A stretch of 20,076 bases of DNA from NCBI GenBank assembly GCA_947304475.1, contig CAMZBE010000004.1:1-20076 (forward strand), given 5' to 3'. Made by a program: the position numbers and the translations under genes. Shown here one piece after another: positions 15,331-20,076 of this stretch (position 1 is the stretch's first letter; every line of letters begins with the position of its first letter). Under the pieces are notes generated by a model. It saw only the letters and a list, made by a program, of their open reading frames with translations. It had not been told where the DNA came from and did no database searches. Source of the DNA: an uncultured Clostridia bacterium (GTDB lineage: Bacteria; Bacillota; Clostridia; Oscillospirales; CAG-272).

Positions 15331-15438
15331 GCCGCGCTTGCGCGGCATATCGCGTCAGCGCCAAGGGCGGCGACATATCGCACGCGAAGCGTATATCGCG
15401 TTGAGGAGCAACATATCGCCTTGCGGGATTGCCCGCAA
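15331..15438. repeat. Tandem array of small hairpins separated by ATATCGC
   Basis: ATATCGC occurs four times, at 15347, 15375, 15393 and 15413 (start positions). Each interval is self-complementary but different in sequence: GCCGCGC/GCGCGGC (15331-15346) before the first copy, an imperfect GTCAGCGCC/GGCGGCGAC (15354-15374), ACGC-GAA-GCGT (15382-15392), GTTG-AGGAG-CAAC (15400-15412), and TTGCGGG-ATTG-CCCGCAA (15421-15438) after the last. The heptamer is constant and the stems vary, so this is an organised element rather than simple sequence. It fits a genome-dispersed intergenic repeat family; the function is unknown. Confidence 0.8.
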
Positions 15439-15469
15439 TCCCTCGGTGCGAAAAGTACCGCGCTCTCTC

Positions 15470-15498
15470 TTGCAAATCTCACTCTTTTGTGGTATCCT
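15470..15498 (+). promoter_or_regulatory. Promoter of the small membrane-anchored protein gene
   Basis: TTGCAA (15470-15475), a 17-nt spacer and TATCCT (15493-15498). The leader is about 40 nt and starts just downstream of the hairpin array. Confidence 0.65.
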
Positions 15499-15545
15499 TT
15501 ACTTGAAAACCGCCCCGACACACAGGACCTCGCGGAGATAGAAGA

Positions 15546-15986
15546 ATGAAAGCCAAGATCGTCGTTACCCTGATCGTCGTCGCCCTGCTGGCGTTTTTGC
15601 TCTTTATCGCGCTTCGGGACGTGATCCCGACAAGACCTCTGAAAAACCTGTCGGAAGCCGACAAGATCGTGATCCGGGAGTATCCGCAGGGCGATACGTC
15701 CTACGTCGACTACGAGATCACGGATCCCGAGACCGTAGAGAACGTACGAACAACGCTCGCCGCCCTGAAAATGCAGAAAGTGATCGTCCACGGAAAGCAG
15801 AAGCCGCTTGCCCTGCTGTATCAGGTTGTTTTTTATAATGGAAACAGCGTGATAAAGACCTTTGAAGTCGTCGCCGGCAACGAAATTCTGATCGGTTCTG
15901 CCAACAGAAGCAGGTACCGCATCGTCGGCGACTTTCAGATCGAGACCTATCTGCGGTCGCTTCTCCCCGAAGACGCGGGCGAATAA
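15546..15986 (+). CDS. Membrane-anchored protein of unknown function
   Basis: This 146-residue protein has an N-terminal membrane anchor or uncleaved signal (MKAKIVVTLIVVALLAFLLF, residues 1-20) and an extracytoplasmic domain of ~120 residues. No Cys lipobox is present. The domain alternates short beta-type stretches and one helix (KIVIREYPQ, VDYEITDPETVENVRTTLAAL, LLYQVVFYNGN, KTFEVVAGNEILIG, YRIVGDFQIETYLRSLL). This pattern is seen in small secreted Bacillota proteins with PepSY- or DUF-like folds, but I do not recognise the family. It has its own promoter and no terminator before the XRE gene 166 nt downstream. That gap holds only a tandem CCTGCAACCG-type duplication and no clear promoter, so cotranscription is possible. 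Confidence 0.8.
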   Translation: MKAKIVVTLIVVALLAFLLFIALRDVIPTRPLKNLSEADKIVIREYPQGDTSYVDYEITDPETVENVRTTLAALKMQKVIVHGKQKPLALLYQVVFYNGNSVIKTFEVVAGNEILIGSANRSRYRIVGDFQIETYLRSLLPEDAGE

Positions 15987-16152
15987 AAACCGCCTGCAAC
16001 CGCCCCTGCAACCGAAAAAACCGCAAAACGCAACCGCGATTTAACAAAAAGCAACCCCCGGTTGGTAGACGCCCCCGCCCCGACCGTGGTAGAATGAAAG
16101 CGTCCCGGGGGCAAGACGCCGGACCGGGCAGACCACAACAGGAGACGAAACC

Positions 16153-17142
16153 ATGATACTCGCAGACAAAATCATCAACGAACGCAAAAAGAACGGCTGG
16201 TCGCAGGAGGACCTCGCAGAAAAACTGTCGGTCTCGCGGCAGGCGATCTCGAAATGGGAGAGCGCGCAGGCGACGCCCGATCTTCAGAAGGTCATTCTGC
16301 TCGCCGAACTCTTCGGCGTCTCAACCGACTACCTGCTGAAGGACGAGATTGAACCCGACGACGCCGCCCCCGCGACCGATACGCCGGAGCACGGCGCGAA
16401 GCACGTCGTCACCATGGAAGAGGCAAACGACTTCCTTTCCATGAAACGGCGCGACGCGGGCACGATCTCGCTCGGCGTCCTGCTCTGCGTCCTCTGCCCC
16501 GCCCTTCTGATCCTTTTGCTCGGGTTTTCCGCGGCGGGACAGATCGCCGAGGGAACCGCCGTCTCGATCGGGCTGGCAGGACTGTTCCTTCTTATCGCGG
16601 CGGGCGTCGCGCTCTTCATCGGCGCGGGACTGCGGGAAGCCAAGTACTCTTTCCTTGCAAAGGACGGCTTTGAGACCGCCTACGGCGTGTCGGGTATGCT
16701 CAAAGAAAAGCGCCGCCAACACGATCACACCTACGCCGTCGGACTGACCGTCGGGATCATCCTCTGCATCCTCTCGGTCCTGCCGATCTCGGTCGCGGGC
16801 GGAATGGGCGTGTCCGACGCCGTCTCCCTCTACTTCACCGCTCTGCTCTTCCCCGTTCTCGGGGGCGGCGTCTATTCCATCGTGCACGTTGCGATCGTCC
16901 GCGGCGGCTTTACCTTCCTGCTCTCCGAGATCGAAGTCTCCGAAGAACAGAAGAAGCAGGACAAAGCCGACGAAGCGCTCGCGTCCGCCTACTGGTGCAC
17001 CGTGATCGCCGGATACCTGGCATGGAGTTTCCTCTCGGGCGACTGGGGAAAGACCTGGATCGTCTGGCCCATCGCGGGCGTGCTCTTCGGCGCGGTCGGC
17101 GCGATCCGGCAATTGATCTCGGGCGGAAGGGATAAAAAGTAA
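16153..17142 (+). CDS. XRE-family HTH regulator with polytopic membrane domain
   Basis: This 329-residue protein starts at ATG 16153 behind AGGAGA. Residues 4-62 form a Cro/C1-type helix-turn-helix (WSQEDLAEKLSVSRQAISKW, 16-35) typical of Bacillota XRE regulators. A charged linker (64-100) leads to about five or six hydrophobic segments: 104-127, 135-159, 196-217, 224-250, 279-295 and 302-318. It is therefore a membrane-tethered DNA-binding protein, with the HTH at the cytoplasmic N-terminus. Its stop codon overlaps the start of the alkD-like gene (TAATG), implying translational coupling. A possible -10 (TAGAAT, 16090-16095) lacks a well-placed -35. The sensed signal and targets are unknown; autoregulation of this operon is a reasonable guess. 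Confidence 0.88.
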   Translation: MILADKIINERKKNGWSQEDLAEKLSVSRQAISKWESAQATPDLQKVILLAELFGVSTDYLLKDEIEPDDAAPATDTPEHGAKHVVTMEEANDFLSMKRRDAGTISLGVLLCVLCPALLILLLGFSAAGQIAEGTAVSIGLAGLFLLIAAGVALFIGAGLREAKYSFLAKDGFETAYGVSGMLKEKRRQHDHTYAVGLTVGIILCILSVLPISVAGGMGVSDAVSLYFTALLFPVLGGGVYSIVHVAIVRGGFTFLLSEIEVSEEQKKQDKADEALASAYWCTVIAGYLAWSFLSGDWGKTWIVWPIAGVLFGAVGAIRQLISGGRDKK

Positions 17143-17813
17143 TGCTCTCCGCGCGACTTGCGTCGCTTGCCGATCCCGCCTACGCGGACTTCCAAGCCAA
17201 ACTGATCCCGACCGTCCCGCGCAACAAGATCCTCGGCGTGCGGCTGCCGCAACTCCGCGCGCTGGCGAAGGAGATCAAGGGCGACGAAGCGGCGGCGTTC
17301 CTTGCCGCGCTCCCGCACCAAACGCTCGAAGAGAACCTGCTCCACGCGATCCTCGTCGGACGCGAACGCGACTTTGAAACCGCGCTTGCGGAACTCGACG
17401 CCTTCCTGCCCTACGCCGACAACTGGGCGGTCACCGATATTCTCCGCCCGAAAGTTTTCGCCCGCCGTCCGGATGAGACGCTCCCGCATATCAAGCGCTG
17501 GCTCGCGTCGCCCCTGCCCTATATCCGCCGCGCCGCGGTCGGGTTTTTGATGGCGTACTACCTCGACGAAAACTTCTCTCCCGCGATCCTCGCGCTCCCG
17601 GCGAAGATCCCGCAGGAAGAGTACTACGTCGGTATGACGGTCGCGTGGTTTTACGCCACGTCTCTTGCCAAGCAGTGGGACGAGACGATCCCCTATCTGG
17701 AACAACGCCGCCTGCCGGCGTGGACGCACGACAAAACGATCCGAAAGGCGATCGAAAGTTACCGCGTCACCCCGGAGCAAAAGGACTACCTCAAAACGCT
17801 GAAAAGCAAATAA
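17142..17813 (+). CDS. DNA alkylation repair protein, AlkD-like
   Basis: This 223-residue all-helical protein is of the HEAT-like-repeat DNA glycosylase family (PF08713). Such enzymes excise positively charged or bulky alkylated bases without base flipping. Family blocks are visible: RNKILGVRLPQLRALAKEI (27-45), NWAVTDIL (94-101), YIRRAAVGFLMAYYL (127-141) and VAWFYATSLAKQWD (167-180). The W95-x3-D99 pair has the spacing of Trp109/Asp113 in Bacillus cereus AlkD, and Arg129/Arg130 are candidates for its Arg148. It starts inside the stop codon of the XRE gene (1-nt overlap), so expression depends on that gene. AlkD and AlkC-like paralogues are not easily separated by eye. Confidence 0.92.
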   Translation: MLSARLASLADPAYADFQAKLIPTVPRNKILGVRLPQLRALAKEIKGDEAAAFLAALPHQTLEENLLHAILVGRERDFETALAELDAFLPYADNWAVTDILRPKVFARRPDETLPHIKRWLASPLPYIRRAAVGFLMAYYLDENFSPAILALPAKIPQEEYYVGMTVAWFYATSLAKQWDETIPYLEQRRLPAWTHDKTIRKAIESYRVTPEQKDYLKTLKSK

Positions 17814-17850
17814 AAAACGACGCCCGCGCATCACTCGATGCGCGGGCGTC
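17812..17850 (-). terminator. Intrinsic terminator for the lipoprotein-HAD unit, shared with the AlkD gene end
   Basis: GACGCCCGCGCATC (17819-17832) pairs perfectly with GATGCGCGGGCGTC (17837-17850) around ACTC. On the minus strand it is followed by GTTTTTTA, an excellent T tract, just after the HAD stop. On the plus strand the stem follows the AlkD stop but lacks a T run. Confidence 0.9.
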
Positions 17851-17868
17851 ACGTTCCAAAGCGGGGCG

Positions 17869-18450
17869 TCACGGCGTCTGCTTCCCCGCGTCTTGGGCAA
17901 GAAACGTGCGAAGCCCCGCGGCGTCCCGGAAAAGATAGCCGTCGATCCCGACGGTTTTCGCGCCGTCGAGGTTCTTTTGTACGTCGTCGATCATCAGGGC
18001 GTTTTTCGCGTCCACCCCCGCGCGTTCAAGGGCGAACTTGAAGATCGCGGGATCGGGCTTGACCAGTTTGACTTCAGCGGACACGACGGTAAAATCGAAA
18101 AGGTCTTCAATCCCGCATTTTTTCAGCGCGTAGCGCAGGTATTCCGACATCGCGTTCGAGAGCAGCGCAACGCGGTAGCGGGACTTCAGTTCGCGGATCA
18201 GGGCGATCGTGTCGGCGTTCGGGATCACGAGGTCTTCCCACTCGCGCCGGATCGTCTCTCCCGGCACGCCGACGGTTGCCCCGAGCCTCCGGTAGAGCAC
18301 GTCGTCGGGGACCGCCCCGACGTCGCCGTCGTGCATCATCTCTTCCTTGATCCGATCCGCCTCTTCGGCGGTATAGTAGCGCCGGAACCAGTAAGGCGCG
18401 ACCTCGCGCATCACCACGCCGAAACAGTCGAACAAAAGCACGTTCTTCAT
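17869..18450 (-). CDS. HAD-superfamily hydrolase
   Basis: This 193-residue protein is a HAD subfamily IA-type phosphatase/dehalogenase-like enzyme. Motif I is LLFDCFGVV with nucleophile Asp8; the usual second Asp two residues on is Phe10, as in the DFGGVI-type branch (YihX or epoxide-hydrolase N-domain relatives). Motif II is LLSNAMS (Ser98), motif III is Lys131 in KLVKPDP, and motif IV is MIDDVQKN (Asp155-Asp156). A helical cap lies at ~15-75. Loss of the acid/base Asp makes classical phosphatase activity less certain. Its ATG overlaps the stop of the upstream lipoprotein gene by 4 nt (ATGA), so the two are translationally coupled. Confidence 0.9.
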   Translation of the reverse strand: MKNVLLFDCFGVVMREVAPYWFRRYYTAEEADRIKEEMMHDGDVGAVPDDVLYRRLGATVGVPGETIRREWEDLVIPNADTIALIRELKSRYRVALLSNAMSEYLRYALKKCGIEDLFDFTVVSAEVKLVKPDPAIFKFALERAGVDAKNALMIDDVQKNLDGAKTVGIDGYLFRDAAGLRTFLAQDAGKQTP

Positions 18451-19697
18451 TGGAAACCGAGATCATAGATCGTGACTTTCCCGTCGAACACGATAGCCGG
18501 ACTGGTAACGTAATCTCCGAGGGTTGCGTAATAAGAGGCAGAATCAAAAACGTCCGACGTATACTTTTTGGGGACCGCGCCGAAAATCGCGCGGTAGATC
18601 ATGTGCGCCCCCACGTATCCCGCCAAAGGAGTGCTGTGTTTGTGCTCGTCGTTGATGCAAAAACTCGAAACGCCGATTCCTTTTTTGGAGATCAGAGTAT
18701 TGATTTCCTCCTTCCAATTCAAAAAGAGATCATCGGGATACTTTTTGCGAATCTCGTTGATGATTTCGAGGCTCTCATTGTGCGCCGGAAAAAGGATCAG
18801 CGGGATCCCCGCCGTATTGCAAGCCTCTCTCAACGTCCCGTAGTTATTCGCTTGTTCCCCGGCGCTGCTATAGCAGCCGCAAATGAAAACGGCACCGTAA
18901 TTTTTGGCTTTTATGCTGTTTATGATCGAGGTATCGCTTGAATAGGTGCCGATATTGGCATATCCGCGGGAATAAGCGGTAACGGTACAGGTTTTTCCGT
19001 TCTTGTTACACATTTCCTGCAGGATATTCCCGATATTGGAAGTCCTGATAAAACTGTTCCCGAGGATCAACACGCTCTTTTTCGCAGAAGGAGCCGAAAT
19101 GATACCGATTTTCGGATCGGTTCTCAACTGTTTCGTATTTGCGCCCAACCAAATCGTTCTTTGCGTATTGGAATCCGCTTCCGCATAATTCGACGTTAAC
19201 GTAACCGTCCGTTCGCCGTTGTTCGATTGATAGGTAAAGACAAAGCGATGACGGAAATCGGAACCGCCAATACGTTTTTCAATGATCTTATTGACGGAAA
19301 CCGTCGTCGTTGGTTTATACTTTTCCGTACGAGCCGGTTCCCATAATGCCGCGTCCCGGGCGACACCGGAAAAAATCATGCCGATTTCTCCGCGCTCGCT
19401 CGAGATCACGTAAGACGAATCTTTTTTTGTTAAAACCCAAGAACTCGGAAGTTGAAGCGACAAAACGTCTGTATCATCCTGACTGCCGACCAAAAAAGTT
19501 CCGAAATTCTTTGCGGGATAGCACACGACGTCCAAATAGGAGTCGACGGTTTCATTTCCGGGAGCGGTAGAGTTTTCAGCGTTCGAACCGTCCTGTTCTC
19601 CCCCGTAAGAAACGGAATTGTCAACGCCTTTGTTTTGCTGAACGCAACTCACCAGAAGAGTACAAAGCAAGAGCAGAACAACAACCGTTTTTTTCAT
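18447..19697 (-). CDS. SGNH-hydrolase-like (DUF4886-type) lipoprotein
   Basis: This 416-residue protein starts at ATG 19697 with a type II signal peptide (MKKTVVVLLLLCTLLVSC) and lipobox LVSC at Cys18; the open frame further upstream runs into tRNA-Asp and is spurious. A Ser/Asn/Gly-rich linker (~20-52) precedes a beta-rich domain (~55-190; LQLPSSWVLTKKDSSYVISS, then GEIGMIFSG). Residues ~207-375 look like an SGNH hydrolase: block I VLILGNSF (Ser215), and the C-terminal block DEHKHSTPLAGY (Asp350, Glu351, His354) followed by HMIYRAIFG. This matches DUF4886-like proteins, presumed esterases acting outside the membrane on acylated glycans. The Shine-Dalgarno site is poor. GC content is clearly lower than in neighbours. 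Confidence 0.82.
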   Translation of the reverse strand: MKKTVVVLLLLCTLLVSCVQQNKGVDNSVSYGGEQDGSNAENSTAPGNETVDSYLDVVCYPAKNFGTFLVGSQDDTDVLSLQLPSSWVLTKKDSSYVISSERGEIGMIFSGVARDAALWEPARTEKYKPTTTVSVNKIIEKRIGGSDFRHRFVFTYQSNNGERTVTLTSNYAEADSNTQRTIWLGANTKQLRTDPKIGIISAPSAKKSVLILGNSFIRTSNIGNILQEMCNKNGKTCTVTAYSRGYANIGTYSSDTSIINSIKAKNYGAVFICGCYSSAGEQANNYGTLREACNTAGIPLILFPAHNESLEIINEIRKKYPDDLFLNWKEEINTLISKKGIGVSSFCINDEHKHSTPLAGYVGAHMIYRAIFGAVPKKYTSDVFDSASYYATLGDYVTSPAIVFDGKVTIYDLGFQ

Positions 19698-19766
19698 CGT
19701 ACAGCGCCGGAACCGACGCGCCCTTTCCCCGATTGCCCGGACGAAATCACGCCCGGGTACGTTTCC

Positions 19767-19795
19767 ATTATAGCAGAAACATAAGGGAAATGCAA
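19767..19795 (-). promoter_or_regulatory. Promoter of the lipoprotein-HAD unit
   Basis: Minus-strand TTGCAT (19790-19795) and a perfect TATAAT (19767-19772) are 17 nt apart. The leader to ATG 19697 is about 60 nt. It supports the 19697 start over the long upstream extension. Confidence 0.85.
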
Positions 19796-19854
19796 CCGGA
19801 ATTCGCGCTCCCTTCGCCGACGGGCATCCTTTTCGTTTTTTTCGCAAAAAGGTA

Positions 19855-19883
19855 TTGACAAACGGTTTTCGCTTTGCTATAAT
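19855..19883 (+). promoter_or_regulatory. Consensus promoter of the tRNA cluster
   Basis: TTGACA (19855-19860), a 17-nt spacer and TATAAT (19878-19883), both hexamers perfect. It lies about 43 nt before tRNA-Asp. Confidence 0.92.
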
Positions 19884-19925
19884 ACTATTCGTCTCGGACA
19901 AAAGTCCGGGAAAAAAGAGGACGAT

Positions 19926-20002
19926 GGCCTGGTAGCTCAGTTGGTTAGAGCGCCGCCCTGTCACGGCGGAGGTCGTGGGTTCGAGCCCCATCCGGGTCGC
20001 CA
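19926..20002 (+). tRNA. tRNA-Asp (anticodon GTC)
   Basis: The 77-nt cloverleaf is complete. The acceptor is GGCCTGG paired with CCGGGTC (two G:T pairs), the D arm starts TAGCTCAG, the anticodon stem CCGCC/GGCGG encloses CTGTCAC with anticodon GTC, and the T arm contains GGTTCGAGCC. Discriminator G73 is typical of Asp. The terminal CCA (20000-20002) is encoded. Confidence 0.97.
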
Positions 20003-20016
20003 TCCTTCTTCCCTTT

Positions 20017-20076
<60 letters not shown>

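Larger units (their letters stand above)
15054..15545. other. Long non-coding region between purB and the small membrane protein gene
   Basis: About 490 nt without a convincing gene. From left to right it holds the purB promoter (15088-15116), a CGCCCGC/GCGGGCG hairpin (15174-15180 with 15190-15196), a purine/pyrimidine-skewed stretch with GAAAAGGCTCCTTCC, a small CGGT-AAAA-ACCG hairpin (15311-15322), the ATATCGC hairpin array (15331-15438) and the promoter of the next gene (15470-15498). Open frames here are short, Arg-rich and lack ribosome sites. Confidence 0.7.

Noticed and set aside
15331..15438. CRISPR-like array
   Set aside because: The repeated unit is only 7 nt, the intervals are themselves palindromic and of unequal length, and no cas genes are present.
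15099..15791. Minus-strand 230-codon frame across the non-coding region
   Set aside because: Crosses the promoter and hairpin array and overlaps the real membrane-anchored gene antisense; no family features.
19698..20003. N-terminal extension of the lipoprotein through tRNA-Asp
   Set aside because: The extension reads through the tRNA and two promoters; the signal peptide begins exactly at 19697.

Overview
The window is about 20 kb of GC-rich, densely coded DNA. It looks like an anaerobic, gut-type member of the Bacillota (Clostridia in the broad sense). The grounds are AGGAGG-type ribosome binding sites, near-consensus sigma-A promoters with 16-17 bp spacers, CCA-encoding tRNAs, an XRE regulator fused to a membrane domain, and a guaB of the type known from Tritrichomonas and anaerobic bacteria. 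I cannot name a genus.

Layout. (1) 1-1044: the 3' part of a membrane diguanylate cyclase, closed by a terminator usable from both strands. (2) 4448-1139, minus: a two-gene unit of a flippase-like membrane protein and a glycoside-hydrolase-like TIM-barrel protein. (3) 4667-5308, plus, divergent: a histidine phosphatase. (4) 5463-7982, plus: a left-handed beta-helix (GlmU-C-like) protein followed by glmS, a probable UDP-GlcNAc precursor unit. (5) 7983-9330: a lower-GC stretch with a 332-bp non-coding segment, a small protein that may have an ADP-ribosyltransferase-like fold (minus), and a 70-residue Cys-rich membrane protein (plus). (6) 15053-9330, minus: purB, guaB and then, beyond a strong hairpin, an 887-residue SF2 helicase with two predicted membrane segments. 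(7) 15054-15545: a long non-coding region holding a tandem array of small hairpins separated by the heptamer ATATCGC. (8) 15546-17813, plus: a small membrane-anchored protein, an XRE-HTH membrane protein and, overlapping it by 1 nt, an AlkD-type DNA glycosylase. (9) 19697-17869, minus: a lower-GC SGNH/DUF4886-like lipoprotein and a HAD hydrolase overlapping by 4 nt. (10) 19926-20076, plus: tRNA-Asp and a truncated tRNA-Phe behind a consensus promoter.

How the genes work together. purB and guaB serve AMP and GMP synthesis. glmS and the beta-helix gene serve amino-sugar/cell-envelope supply. XRE-TM and AlkD are translationally coupled and probably co-regulated. The most unusual items are the hairpin/ATATCGC array, the membrane-spanning helicase, the possible ART-fold protein and the Tritrichomonas-type IMPDH. 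No complete, clearly new multi-gene system can be demonstrated from this sequence alone.
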